Positions 22,985-32,155 of a DNA stretch of 64,000 nt are shown piece after piece; the stretch's first letter is position 1; each line of letters opens with the position of its first letter. A model generated the notes under the pieces. It made no database searches. It was not told where the DNA came from and saw nothing but the letters and a program-made list of their open reading frames with translations. The translations under genes were made by a program, and so were the position numbers. Source of the DNA: CAVVAY01 sp963746465 (GTDB taxonomy: Bacteria > Actinomycetota > Actinomycetes > JACCUZ01); assembly GCA_963746465.1 (NCBI GenBank), contig CAVVAY010000007.1, positions 682,001 through 746,000 on the forward strand, in the 5' to 3' direction.

Positions 22985-25094
22985 CGACGAGGCAGTCGCC
23001 CCACCCCGCACCCGGTCACCGTGGCGACAGCTGGCCGAGCTCGCCGTTCTCTGCTCGTTCGCGATCGCCCAGCCGCTGCTGGACATCACCGGGAAGAGCC
23101 CGGAGACGTTCGTCTTCTACCGGGTGAGTGGGCTCCAGGTCGTCGTCTACGCGCTGCTCATCGTCGTCGTGCCGCCGGTGCTTCTCTGGCTCGCGGTCAG
23201 CGCTGTCTCGCTGATCTCCGCTCCCGCGGGCCGGGTCGCGCACGCCCTCGTCGCCGGCGTCCTGATCGCCCTGATCGCCCTGCAGGCCTTCAAGAAGGTG
23301 TCCGAGCTGCGCGGCCCCCTGCTGGTGATCGTCGCGGTGGCCGTCGCGGTCGGCGCGCTGTGGCTGTATGTGCGCACTCCTGCGATCCAGACCTTCGTGA
23401 CGTACCTGATCCCGGCACCGCTGGTGTTCGCCCTACTGTTCGTGCTCACCTCGCCGACGGGTGACCTGGTCCGTCCAGCTGCAGCCGGGGCAGCCAGCGA
23501 TGGCGGGGGAGGGGGCGGGGCGACACCGCCGGTCGTGATGGTGCTGCTCGACGAGCTGCCGCTGGTGTCGCTGCTCAACTCGCAGGGCGAGGTCGACGAG
23601 CGGGTCTACCCGAACTTCGCGCGGCTGGCCGGCACCAGCCACTGGTACCGCAATGCGACCGGCGTCGGCTCGTTCACGTCGTACGCCGTGCCGAGCATGC
23701 TGTCGGGACGCTGGCCGACGAAGAAGCTCGTGCCGTCCTACGTCGACCACCCCGACAACCTGTTCTCGTTCCTGGCGCCGGACTACCGGATCCGGGCGTT
23801 CGAGACGATCACCCAGCTCTGCGACCCGACGCTGTGCGACAACACCGACCCTGCCAGCGGTGGCGACGGTGGCCTGCGCGGACTGTTCGGCCAGACCTGG
23901 CAGGTGGCCAAGACCCTCGCCAAGCCGTATGACGACGACGGGCCGGCGTCCGACCAGTTCGCCGAGAAGTCGGCCGGCACCGTGCCCACGCCGAAGAAGA
24001 ACACCAAGACCATCACGGCGCCGAAGTGGCAGACGCTGAAAGCGAACCAGCCGGAGCGGTTCCAGCGTTTTCTGGCCGGGTTGCGGCCGCGGGACAAGCC
24101 GACGCTGAACTTCCTGCACCTGCTGCTGCCGCACCACCCCTGGCGCTACCTGCCGTCCGGCGCGACCCACCCGGACAAGCTGCTCGGTGGCCGCAAGGGC
24201 GGCTGGGCGAACCAGGCCTGGCCGCTGGAGGTGAACCGGCAGGCCCAGCTGCTGCAGCTGGCGTACACCGACCGCCTGCTCGGCGAGGTCATCGACCGCC
24301 TGCAGAAGCAGGGGGTCTGGGACGACGCGATGGTGGTGGTGACCGCCGACCACGGCGAGGGCTTCATCCCCGGTGGTGCCGGCCGCCGGCTGACCCAGGA
24401 GCCGGAGTCGCAGGCGCAGGTCGCTTGGGTGCCGATGTTCCTCAAGGAGCCGGGTCAGACCAAGGGCGTGACCAGCGATGCCAACTGGGAGCAGGTGGAC
24501 CTCCTGCCGACGATGGCCGATGCGCTCGACCGGAAGCTGCCGTTCAAGGTCGACGGGATCTCGCAGCTGTCGCGCACGCGGTCGAGCACCGAGAAGCACT
24601 GGTACAACTGGCCCGGCTCGCGCACCGTCTTCTCCGGGCCGCCGGCGTTCCGGCTCGTCGAGGAAGGCGTCACGGACACATTCGTCGACGGTTCCGCTGG
24701 CCAGCCCGGGCTGTACACGATGGGCAGCCGTCCCGACTGGATCGGCAAGTCGGTGTCGGACCTGGCCTCTCTCGGGGTCGACGTGGACGGTGCGCCGAGC
24801 ACGATGACCGCCCGGCTCTCGAGCGACCTCGACTTCGACGCGGTCGACCCGTCCAGCGGCAGCGTTCCGTCGCTGGTGACCGGCACGCTGCAGCGCTCCA
24901 CGGGGCACGGCCCGATCGTCATCGCCGTCAACGGGACCGTGGGTGCCGTGTCGGAGATCTACTCCGAGGTGAAGAAGCCGTCGTTCGCCGGCATGGTGAA
25001 TGACGCCCTGTTCCGCTCGGGTGACAACGACCTGAAGCTCTATGAGATCGTCGGCGGCACCAGCCCACAGCTGCGCCCCATCACGCTCCGCTGA
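22977..25094 (+). CDS. Membrane sulfatase/alkaline-phosphatase-fold protein
   Basis: A 705-aa protein. The first about 165 residues hold four to five transmembrane helices, a Gly-rich linker (GGGGGG) follows, and from about 185 an extracytoplasmic sulfatase-like domain extends to about residue 560. Metal-site pieces are visible: VVMVLLDELPLVSLL (first metal Asp), SFTSYAVPSMLSGRWP (nucleophile Ser/Thr region), LNFLHLLLPHHPWRYLP, and TADHGEGF. The order is that of LtaS/arylsulfatase relatives, which move phospho- or sulfo-groups on envelope polymers. No Cys-x-Pro-x-Arg sulfatase signature is seen, so a phospho-transferase or hydrolase is more likely. GTG start at 22977 overlaps the methyltransferase. 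Confidence 0.83.
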   Translation: MSDDEAVAPPRTRSPWRQLAELAVLCSFAIAQPLLDITGKSPETFVFYRVSGLQVVVYALLIVVVPPVLLWLAVSAVSLISAPAGRVAHALVAGVLIALIALQAFKKVSELRGPLLVIVAVAVAVGALWLYVRTPAIQTFVTYLIPAPLVFALLFVLTSPTGDLVRPAAAGAASDGGGGGGATPPVVMVLLDELPLVSLLNSQGEVDERVYPNFARLAGTSHWYRNATGVGSFTSYAVPSMLSGRWPTKKLVPSYVDHPDNLFSFLAPDYRIRAFETITQLCDPTLCDNTDPASGGDGGLRGLFGQTWQVAKTLAKPYDDDGPASDQFAEKSAGTVPTPKKNTKTITAPKWQTLKANQPERFQRFLAGLRPRDKPTLNFLHLLLPHHPWRYLPSGATHPDKLLGGRKGGWANQAWPLEVNRQAQLLQLAYTDRLLGEVIDRLQKQGVWDDAMVVVTADHGEGFIPGGAGRRLTQEPESQAQVAWVPMFLKEPGQTKGVTSDANWEQVDLLPTMADALDRKLPFKVDGISQLSRTRSSTEKHWYNWPGSRTVFSGPPAFRLVEEGVTDTFVDGSAGQPGLYTMGSRPDWIGKSVSDLASLGVDVDGAPSTMTARLSSDLDFDAVDPSSGSVPSLVTGTLQRSTGHGPIVIAVNGTVGAVSEIYSEVKKPSFAGMVNDALFRSGDNDLKLYEIVGGTSPQLRPITLR

Positions 25095-25160
25095 GCGTGC
25101 CGCGACGCTCGCCAGCGCCCGGGGACTGAAGATGTCGGCGGGTTCGGCCGATGGTGCCTT

Positions 25161-26966
25161 GTGAGCCCGTGCGGTCCTCCGCCTACGGTCGCGCCCGCGA
25201 GGGGCCACCGTGGCGATGACGCCGTCCCGGCGGCGTCCGCGGTGGCCTTCCGTCTGCACGACGTCGAGCGACGCGCGGCCTACCTCGCGGCGTACGACGT
25301 CTTCGAGGACTCCCAGGGCGAGGACCACTTCGCGGCCGTCGCCCGGCTTCCCGAGATGGCGGCGGAGGCCGAGCGGCGCAGCTGGCCCGAGGTGAGCTTC
25401 GTGCTCGCCGCGGCCCAGACCGTGCACGCGATGACCCGGCCGGACGCCGAGCGCGATCCGGCGCCCCTGGTGCATGCCCTGCTGCGCCGGGCCGAGGGTC
25501 TGGGTGCTCCTGCGTTCGTGGCGATCGCGACGGGGTTCCGGGCGATCGTCGCGTCGGCCAACGGCGACGCGGCCAACCTGCTGGCGGACGTGGGCCGAGC
25601 CGTCGCCCTCCTGGACGACACCGAGCAGTCGCCGCTCGACCGCTGCACCGGGTACGTCGTCGTCGCGGCCGCCCTGAACACCCTGCAGCTCTGGGAGCTG
25701 GTCGACGAGATGTACACCCGCGCGGCCGAGCTGAGCCCCGACTGCGAAGCCCCGGCCCAGGCAGCCGCGGTCGCGGTCAACCGGGTGCTCATCCGGCTGG
25801 AGTGGGCCTGCGCCTTGCTCGAGGACGGCGACGAGCAGGCAAGCGGTGAGCAGCTGCAGCGCGCCGAGGCTGCGGTGCCGGAGGCGCTGGCCGAGCGGCT
25901 GCCCGCCCTGTGGCGGCGCGACGTCGAGGCGATCAGCGACATCCTGCGTCTGCTCCGAGGTGCTGACCCGGTCCCGATGGCGGAGACCCTTGCGGAGCAT
26001 CGTCGGCAGCTGTCGGCCAGCAGTGACCTCGAGGCGCTGCCGCTGCTCGACGCTGCCTGGGCGCTGGCCCTCGTGCAGCATGGCCAGGTGCCAGCAGCCG
26101 TGGCGGCGGCGAGGGAGCTGGCTCCCAGCAGCTCGTCGTCGTCCGGCGCGAAGAGCTTCCCGCTCTGGGTCCGCGCCCAGGTGCTGGCTGCCGAGGCACC
26201 TGCTGAGGCCACCTCCGCGCAGCGGGACCACGCCGTCCTCGTCGGTCGGCTGCGCCGCGAGTCGCGGCTGGCCGTGCTGGGCGCGGCGCACGCCCAGATC
26301 GCGGTCGAGCGCCGGCGGGCCGAGCACGAGCGGCTGGCGCACCAGGTGAACACCGATGCGCTCACCGGGCTGAGCAACCGCCGGAGCTTCGACGCCTGGC
26401 AGCAGGAGCCCGGCCCGGTCCGCCGCGCGACCGCACTACTGCTTGTCGACCTGGACGGCTTCAAGGCCGTCAACGACACCTACGGTCACGGCTGCGGGGA
26501 CGAGGTGTTGCGCCGGGTCGGGCGGCTGATCAGCGCCTCGATCCGCTCTGGCGACCTGGCACTCCGGCTCGGCGGAGACGAGTTCGCTGTGCTGTTCGAG
26601 GAGGACCTGCTCAGTGAAGCGGCCGTAGCGGAGCGGGCCGAGGTCCTGCGGACCGCGGTCGCGAGCGAGCGCTGGTCAGAGCTCGCCGACGGCCTGGCGA
26701 TCACCGCCAGCATCGGTGTGGCCGTCGCCGACCCGGCGTCCACTGTCGGGTCCGGACCGCGGCCGACGGCCGAGAGCATCTACCGGGCCGCCGACACCGC
26801 TCTCTACACCGCCAAGCGACGACGCACCGGCATCGTGGTGAGCCCCGGCGCAGGCGGATCGGGCGCCGAACGCCTGACTGGGCGCGGAGCTCGGACCGAC
26901 GACACCGATGAGTTGGCCGGGGTGCGAGGGTCTACCTCGGGGACGGGCGGGTCCGGACCGCCATGA
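25161..26966 (+). CDS. GGDEF diguanylate cyclase with helical TPR-like sensor region
   Basis: A 601-aa cytosolic protein. Residues about 30-365 are Ala/Leu-rich and helical, resembling tetratricopeptide-type repeats; about 390-560 form a GGDEF domain (NTDALTGLSNRRSFDAW; LLVDLDGFKAVNDTYGHG). The active GGDEF is at 471-475, and RSGD five residues before it is an intact inhibitory site. The C-terminal tail is disordered. The GTG at 25161 is uncertain; GTG at 25242 (VAFRLHDVERR) is a shorter alternative and neither has a good Shine-Dalgarno. It is the second of three cyclases in the window. Confidence 0.87.
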   Translation: MSPCGPPPTVAPARGHRGDDAVPAASAVAFRLHDVERRAAYLAAYDVFEDSQGEDHFAAVARLPEMAAEAERRSWPEVSFVLAAAQTVHAMTRPDAERDPAPLVHALLRRAEGLGAPAFVAIATGFRAIVASANGDAANLLADVGRAVALLDDTEQSPLDRCTGYVVVAAALNTLQLWELVDEMYTRAAELSPDCEAPAQAAAVAVNRVLIRLEWACALLEDGDEQASGEQLQRAEAAVPEALAERLPALWRRDVEAISDILRLLRGADPVPMAETLAEHRRQLSASSDLEALPLLDAAWALALVQHGQVPAAVAAARELAPSSSSSSGAKSFPLWVRAQVLAAEAPAEATSAQRDHAVLVGRLRRESRLAVLGAAHAQIAVERRRAEHERLAHQVNTDALTGLSNRRSFDAWQQEPGPVRRATALLLVDLDGFKAVNDTYGHGCGDEVLRRVGRLISASIRSGDLALRLGGDEFAVLFEEDLLSEAAVAERAEVLRTAVASERWSELADGLAITASIGVAVADPASTVGSGPRPTAESIYRAADTALYTAKRRRTGIVVSPGAGGSGAERLTGRGARTDDTDELAGVRGSTSGTGGSGPP

Positions 26967-26979
26967 CACGAGGAGTCGC

Positions 26980-27528
26980 ATGCGCAAGCTGGTGGGCTAC
27001 ACCCTGCTGTCCGCTGACGGGGTCGCCGAGGCCCCCGAGCAGTTCCTGCTCGACTTCGACGACGAGCTGCAGGAGCACCTGAACGCTGTCATCGAGACCC
27101 AGGACGCGGTGCTGCTGGGGCGACGCATGCACGACGAGTGGGCCAACTTCTGGCCGACGTCGGACATCGAGCCATTCGCCTCCTTCATCAACGCCACGCC
27201 GAAGTACGTCGCGACCTCGACGCCGCTGCCGCCCGGGTGGTCCGGGGCGACAGCGATGGAAGGTTCGGTGCCTGCGTTCATCCGTGACCTTAAGGCGCAG
27301 GCCGGAGGGGACATCGGAGTCCACGGCAGCATCGAGCTCACGCGATCCCTGTTCGAAGCGGGCCTGATGGACGAGCTCCGGCTGGTCATCGCGCCGGCGG
27401 TTGTCGGCCATGGGCGCAAGCTCTTCGGTGACGGGCAGGACATGCGCCGGCTGGAGCTGTTGCGCGGTGTCAGCACGTCGTCCGGGGCGCTCATCGCGGA
27501 CTACCTGGTTCTCGACACTGCCGGGTAG
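26980..27528 (+). CDS. Dihydrofolate reductase-family (RibD C-terminal-like) protein
   Basis: A 182-aa RibD_C/DHFR-like protein: MRKLVGYTLLSADGVAEAPE at the N-terminus, DAVLLGRRMHDEW, GDIGVHGSIELTRSLFEAGLMDELRL (split by family-typical residues) and PVVVGHGRKLF-like AVVGHGRKLFGDG. Most such actinobacterial proteins are NADPH-binding reductases of unknown substrate and are not true folate enzymes. The ATG at 26980 has ACGAGGAG 5 nt before it. It follows the cyclase gene by 13 nt and is convergent with the lipoprotein hydrolase. Confidence 0.88.
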   Translation: MRKLVGYTLLSADGVAEAPEQFLLDFDDELQEHLNAVIETQDAVLLGRRMHDEWANFWPTSDIEPFASFINATPKYVATSTPLPPGWSGATAMEGSVPAFIRDLKAQAGGDIGVHGSIELTRSLFEAGLMDELRLVIAPAVVGHGRKLFGDGQDMRRLELLRGVSTSSGALIADYLVLDTAG

Positions 27529-27535
27529 GTCGCGC

Positions 27536-28363
27536 CTAGAGCCGAGAAAGTTCCTTGAGGATCTCGGGGACGACGCGTTCGGGAACGACTTCCTGGAGGT
27601 CGTGCGGGCCCTGAACCACGACCTGCCGGGAACGCGGGGAGAGCTGCAACCAGTAGCGCTGGTTCTTCTCACCTCCCGGGTCCGCTTCGGTCGCGCTGAC
27701 GACGAGGACGGGAAAGTCGCCGATCGGCAGGCTGAGAGTGTCCAGCTCCTCGGAATAGTCGACGTAGTCCACGTGCTCCGGGTTGTCGGTCCACACGAAA
27801 CCTTCCGCCCGCAGGTCCTGGGGGTCGTCGTGGTAGCTGTCGATGGTCACCAGGCCGGCCACGTGCTTCGGTTGCCGGGCGGCACAGCCGATATTGAGGT
27901 TACCGCCACCGGACTGGCCGACCAGCACATACGGCGTGGGCAGGGGAAGCATCGACAACACTTGGTTCTGGACGGCGCACAGGTCGCGCATCGTCCGACG
28001 CCCGCGCGGCGGTGGGTCACTGGTACCGGTACCGGGGCGGTCGTAGGCACAGACGGTCGTCGCAGCGACAAGCGGATCGACGAAAGCGGGCGGGTAGGCA
28101 TCGGTGCCCCCAGAATCGGTGCCCGCCTCCAGCAACAAGCCCGGGCTGCCCTCGCCCGCGCACCAGTAGTCGACAGCCTCGCCAGAGGTGAGCGTGAGAG
28201 TGCCGCGCCGTGGTCCATCCATCGCTGACGAGGGTGAAGCCGGGCTGCTGGCAGCCCGCGTGTCGCTGGCGGCCGGTGTGCCGCTGGCTCCGTCGGACGG
28301 CTCTGCGTCGCAGGCAGCGAGAAGGATCGGCAGCGCGGCCAAGGCGAAGCCGATCATGCGCAT
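27536..28363 (-). CDS. Alpha/beta-hydrolase lipoprotein
   Basis: A 275-aa secreted lipoprotein: signal MRMIGFALAALPILLAAC with lipobox cysteine C18, a Ser/Pro-rich linker to about residue 50, then an alpha/beta hydrolase. Nucleophile S151 lies in VLVGQSGGG, an early oxyanion piece in EAGTDSGG, and His254 in VVQGPHDLQE. Asp is probably in the LVVSATEAD region. The ATG at 28363 has GAGGAGG 8 nt before it. Substrate unknown. A second, unrelated lipoprotein hydrolase lies beyond the tRNA at 28.7-29.5 kb. Confidence 0.85.
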   Translation of the reverse strand: MRMIGFALAALPILLAACDAEPSDGASGTPAASDTRAASSPASPSSAMDGPRRGTLTLTSGEAVDYWCAGEGSPGLLLEAGTDSGGTDAYPPAFVDPLVAATTVCAYDRPGTGTSDPPPRGRRTMRDLCAVQNQVLSMLPLPTPYVLVGQSGGGNLNIGCAARQPKHVAGLVTIDSYHDDPQDLRAEGFVWTDNPEHVDYVDYSEELDTLSLPIGDFPVLVVSATEADPGGEKNQRYWLQLSPRSRQVVVQGPHDLQEVVPERVVPEILKELSRL

Positions 28364-28542
28364 GTCCTGCACCTCCTCAATGACATGCCGAGCCCTGACC
28401 GAATGAGTCGGGCGCCATGATGCCGCTGCCGAAGGCTCGGCGCCAGGTGTCCGGGACACTCTGCACCCGGGGCCACTCCAGCGCACCCCCAGGGCGGGCT
28501 TGAGAGGAGCCAATACAGGCTCTGACCTGCGATGTCTTGGGG

Positions 28543-28615
28543 TGCCCCCGGCAGGATTCGAACCTGCGACACACGGTTTAGGAAACCGATGCTCTATCCC
28601 CTGAGCTACGGGGGC
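28543..28615 (-). tRNA. tRNA-Arg (CCT)
   Basis: A 73-nt cloverleaf on the minus strand: acceptor GCCCCCG/CGGGGGC, D arm GTAGCTCAGGGGATAGAGC, anticodon loop TTCCTAA giving CCT (reads AGG), T arm GCAGG-TTCGAAT-CCTGC, discriminator A. CCA is not encoded. Confidence 0.96.
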
Positions 28616-28671
28616 CAGGGACGTTAGAGGTTAACGGCTGGGGCCAGCCCGACACTCCGGTGGCGCCCCAC

Positions 28672-29457
28672 TCAGCCTCCAGTGTGCTGGGTGAGGAAGT
28701 CGACCACCTCGGCGCCGAACAGGTCGGTCGTGCGCATCACGAACTCCTTTCCGTGGTCGGAGCTGTGGGAGAACGTCCGGATGTCCTCCGGCCCGTCGTG
28801 CAGCGGCTCGAGCTGCGCGGGTACGTCGGCGAACCCCGAGTCCAGCGCGCCGGCCACGACCATCAGCGGCCCGCGGTACCGCGCCACAGCGCTCTGGACG
28901 TCGCCGGCTTCCAGGTCGCGCTCCGGCGGCGACAACGCCACCACGGCGTCGACCGGCGGCTTGATCGAGCCGGCGGCCACCAGGCTGCGGGCACCGCCGG
29001 CCGAGGCGCCGACGAGCACTACGTGCTTGGCGCCACGGTCACGCTCCCGCAGGACGAGCAGCTGCAAGGCCCGAGCGTCCAGCCCACGCTCGGCGGTCCA
29101 CGCGACCACCCGGAAGCCAGCCTCGTCGAGCAGCGCGCCCAGGGCGGCCAGGTCGCAGGGCGTGCCGCGCGACTGGTGGGACAGGATCGCCACCGTGTCG
29201 CCGGCCCCGCGGACCAGCCCGGTGATGCGCCGGTCCTTGGCGTCCAGGGTGAACTCACGGTCGGCGTCGCCCGGGCACGGCTCCAGGCCCTGGGCGGCCG
29301 GTGGCAGCGCCTCGTCCGACCGGGACATCGACATCGACTCCGCCGGGGTCGGGCTCGGTGACCCGCCGTCGTCCGGCGACGACGACCCGGAACAGGCGGC
29401 GATCAAGGCGGCAGACAGGATCGCGACGAGCAGGGCACGCACGCTGGTCAGGGGCAC
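28672..29457 (-). CDS. Dienelactone-hydrolase-like lipoprotein
   Basis: A 261-aa lipoprotein: signal with lipobox LIAAC (C22), a Ser/Pro/Gly linker, then a compact alpha/beta hydrolase domain. HVVLVGASAGG is the nucleophile elbow, VVAGALDSGF supplies the acidic residue region, and FSHSSDHGKEF the catalytic His. N-terminal core GDTVAILSHQSRGTPCDLAALGALL is the oxyanion/His-lid area. GTG start at 29457 gives a normal signal peptide. The substrate is unknown. It ends 57 nt from tRNA-Arg. Confidence 0.83.
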   Translation of the reverse strand: MPLTSVRALLVAILSAALIAACSGSSSPDDGGSPSPTPAESMSMSRSDEALPPAAQGLEPCPGDADREFTLDAKDRRITGLVRGAGDTVAILSHQSRGTPCDLAALGALLDEAGFRVVAWTAERGLDARALQLLVLRERDRGAKHVVLVGASAGGARSLVAAGSIKPPVDAVVALSPPERDLEAGDVQSAVARYRGPLMVVAGALDSGFADVPAQLEPLHDGPEDIRTFSHSSDHGKEFVMRTTDLFGAEVVDFLTQHTGG

Positions 29458-29551
29458 CGCGCAACGCTATGCAGTCGGAGGGCTCGGCAGGCACCCCTCG
29501 CGACCGGATCGTTACCCGGATGCCGGCCCTGGCCGTGCGACGGTGGTGGGT

Positions 29552-30515
29552 GTGATCCGTCCCGTCGTCGCGTGCCTTCTCGTCGCGGCCCTTGCCGGCT
29601 GTACGGCGGACCGCCCGACGGCTGCAGATCGCCCGACACCGTCAAGCAGCAGCAGCCCGTCGGCCAGCGACACACCGGAGCCCAGCACCAGCACGCCGAC
29701 CGAGACGCCGGAATCCACGTTGCTCGACCGCACCGCCGCCATGGCCACGGTGCGTGAGCTGGCCGCCCTCGGCCCCCGCGAAGCGACCTCGGACGCCTAC
29801 CGACGTGCCGTCGACATCGTGGAAGGCGAGCTCACCGACCTGGGCTACGACGTGACCCGGCAGTCCTTCCACGTCCCGAAGGGCGTCTCCTGGGGAGTGC
29901 CGGTCGGTGCCGGCGACACGGTGAACGTCGTCGCGCGGCCACCCGACCTATCGCCTGGACGAGCCGCACGTCGTCGTCGGCGCCCACCTGGACACCGTGC
30001 CGCAGGCGCCCGGTGCCGAGGACAACGCCAGCGGCATCGCCATCCTGCTCGAGCTGGCCAGGCTGGCGCAGGCGAGCAATACGCGCCTCCCGATGGTGCT
30101 GGTGGCGTTCGGCGCCGAGGAGCCGCGCGGACCGGCTGACGACGAGCACCACTTCGGCTCGCAGACCTACGTCCGGCGGCTCGGCGCGACCGAAGCGGAA
30201 GCGCTGGTCGCGATGGTGGCCCTCGACCGCCTCGGCGCACCCGGCTCGGTCCCGGTCTGCACCGGGGGCCGGTCACCGAAGCGGGTCCAGCGCGAGCTGC
30301 TGCGCGCCGCTGCGCGCGTCGACGTACCGGCCAGAGCCTGCGACAACCGCACCAGCGACCACTGGCCGTTCGAGAAGGCCGGCCACGTGGTCGCCAGGGT
30401 CGGCGGCAACGACTCGCCCGGCTACCACTCGTCGCGGGACCTGCCGCGAACGGTCAGCCCGCGCCAGCTCGCGCGTTCCGGCGGCGTCATGTGGGAGTGG
30501 CTGCGGAAGACCTGA
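29552..30515 (+). pseudogene. M28 aminopeptidase lipoprotein split by a one-base frameshift
   Basis: Frame 2 from a GTG at 29552 (or 29546) reads a lipoprotein signal ending LAGC, a Ser/Thr/Pro linker and the start of an M28 peptidase domain (LLDRTAAMATVRELAALGPR; VTRQSFHVP; NVVARPP). Frame 3 continues from about 29946 with TYRLDEPHVVVGAHLDTVP and runs to 30515. The zinc ligands are all there in the second part: H in GAHLD, D in EDNASG, E in FGAEE, D in MVALDRLG, H in GYHSSRD. One extra base at about 29936-29946 splits the gene. Recent lesion or sequencing error. Confidence 0.8.
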
Positions 30516-30527
30516 CAGGCAGACCGT

Positions 30528-31931
30528 TCAGGGGGCGTGCGTGCCGCGCAGCGGTGTGCCGCTCGCGCCCCACACCCGGTCCAGGATCCGCTGGCCGCGC
30601 GCCCCGTCCGCGAGCCGAGGTGCGAAGTCCTGTCCGATCACGACCGGCACCAGCCGGGCGTTCTTGAGCTCGCTGCCCCAGAAGGTCAGCTCGAGCGCCG
30701 CGCCCTCCCGCGTCTCGCGCTCCTCCATGTCGAACACGAAGTTGCCCAGCGAGTACGCCACCAGCGAGTCGCCGACCGACTCCATCCCCTGCACCCAGTG
30801 CGGGTGCCCACCCACGACCACGTCGGCGCCGGCCCGGACCAGGGCGCGGGCCACCAGGCGCTGGTCGCGCACTGTCCGCGTCGTGTACTGGGTGCCCCAG
30901 TGCGGCATCACCAGCACCACGTCCACGCGGGACCGCAGGTCACGCACGATGTCGGTGACACGGTCGAGATCGGCATGCACCAACGGCCCGGTGCGGGGGT
31001 CCATCCGCAACCGCAGCGCCCCCGGCCGGTCGGGGGTGGCCGCGGGCGTCTCGCCGATCGCGTCGAAGGCGACCACGCCGAACCGGACGTCGTTGCGCTC
31101 GACGATCGCCGGCTGCGCGGCGCGGGCGAGATCGGACCCGGCGCCCACCGGCACGAAGCCGCCTGCTCGCACGCGCCGTACCGTCTCGACCAGCGCCTGC
31201 AACCCGAAGTCGCCGGTGTGGTTGTTCGCCAGCGACAGCACGTCGAAGCCGGCCAGCTCCAGCCCGGCCCGTACGGCGGGTGCCGCGGCGAACGAGTCGC
31301 CGCCCTGCCGAGGCGGACCGGCCCGCGACAGGGTGCCTTCCAGGTTGCCGATCGTGAGGTCGGCGCTCGCCAGCCGCCGGGCCATCGGCCGCAGCGCAGC
31401 CGTCGGGTCGCCGACCGATGCAAGGTGGGCGCCGACCCCACGCCCGAGCATCACGTCGCCGGTGACCGTCACGGTCGTGACCGTCGGCGGCTCCGGGCCG
31501 TCGGTCGTCACCGCGTACGCCGACGGGTCGCGCAGCGGGTCGACGCCGTCCACGGTGGCCACGGTCAGCGGCAGCCGCACCTGGTCCGCGGGCACGACCG
31601 CCACGACGTCGGGGTCGGACAGCACCTCGGCCGGCGTTCCGGTCCGCAGCGCCGCCGGGTCCGCACCCAGCTCGGACCAGTCGGTCACCTCGCCGTCCTG
31701 GAGCGCAGCAACGTCCGCGGCGCTGAGGTCGAGCGCCCTCGTCGGATGCAGCGCCACGACCAGCGGTGCGGTGGATGTGGGTTCGGGCTCCGGCGGAGTG
31801 GAGCTGACCGGCGGTGCCGACGAGCTGCGGGGCTCGTCCGGCGGGCTGCTGCTGGGCTCGGCGGTGCACGCCGCGGTCGTGGCGAGGGCGACGACCAGCA
31901 TCGCGACGGGACGGGGACGGCCGACGGGCAT
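30528..31931 (-). CDS. CapA-family lipoprotein (PGA_cap metallophosphatase fold)
   Basis: A 467-aa secreted lipoprotein: signal peptide with lipobox-like TTAAC near residue 22, a Pro/Ser linker, an N-terminal domain to about 165, then the CapA domain. Motifs VTGDVMLGRGV, ADLTIGNLEGTLS, DVLSLANNHTGDFG, VVLVMPHWGTQY, VVGGHPHWVQGME and YSLGNFVFD are those of the PgsA/CapA group with metallophosphatase fold. Founding members act in poly-gamma-glutamate capsule export or anchoring, but most actinobacterial ones are uncharacterised. The ATG at 31931 is chosen because it directly precedes the signal. Divergent from a small acidic protein. Confidence 0.87.
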   Translation of the reverse strand: MPVGRPRPVAMLVVALATTAACTAEPSSSPPDEPRSSSAPPVSSTPPEPEPTSTAPLVVALHPTRALDLSAADVAALQDGEVTDWSELGADPAALRTGTPAEVLSDPDVVAVVPADQVRLPLTVATVDGVDPLRDPSAYAVTTDGPEPPTVTTVTVTGDVMLGRGVGAHLASVGDPTAALRPMARRLASADLTIGNLEGTLSRAGPPRQGGDSFAAAPAVRAGLELAGFDVLSLANNHTGDFGLQALVETVRRVRAGGFVPVGAGSDLARAAQPAIVERNDVRFGVVAFDAIGETPAATPDRPGALRLRMDPRTGPLVHADLDRVTDIVRDLRSRVDVVLVMPHWGTQYTTRTVRDQRLVARALVRAGADVVVGGHPHWVQGMESVGDSLVAYSLGNFVFDMEERETREGAALELTFWGSELKNARLVPVVIGQDFAPRLADGARGQRILDRVWGASGTPLRGTHAP

Positions 31932-31982
31932 CACCCGGACAACGGAAGCCGGCCCGCCCGCGTTCCGACGTAGGCTGGCCGG

Positions 31983-32120
31983 GTGAGCGACCGACCGGAC
32001 CACGACGACGAGGTGCTGCCGGAGCAGACCTCGGACGACACCGATAGTGGTTGGGGCGAGCCGCACCATGACCCGGACGACGACGAGCGCCTGATCCGCG
32101 AGAAGCCGCCGCACTGGTAG
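31983..32120 (+). CDS. Small acidic conserved protein (45 aa)
   Basis: GTG at 31983 encodes a 45-aa protein rich in Asp and Glu that ends DDDERLIREKPPHW. The tail ERLxRExPPHW and the central DTDSGWGE are, from memory, typical of a small uncharacterised actinobacterial family. TAGGCT at 31971-31976 lies 6 nt before the GTG, so a leaderless transcript is likely. No membrane segment. It is divergent from capA. Function unknown. Confidence 0.75.
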   Translation: MSDRPDHDDEVLPEQTSDDTDSGWGEPHHDPDDDERLIREKPPHW

Positions 32121-32155
32121 GAGGAGTCGATCCGATCGACCGCCTCGGTCGCCGA

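Noticed and set aside
28543..28615. tRNA-Arg as an integration site for a mobile element
   Set aside because: No integrase, no repeated tRNA 3' end and no base-composition change are seen on either side.
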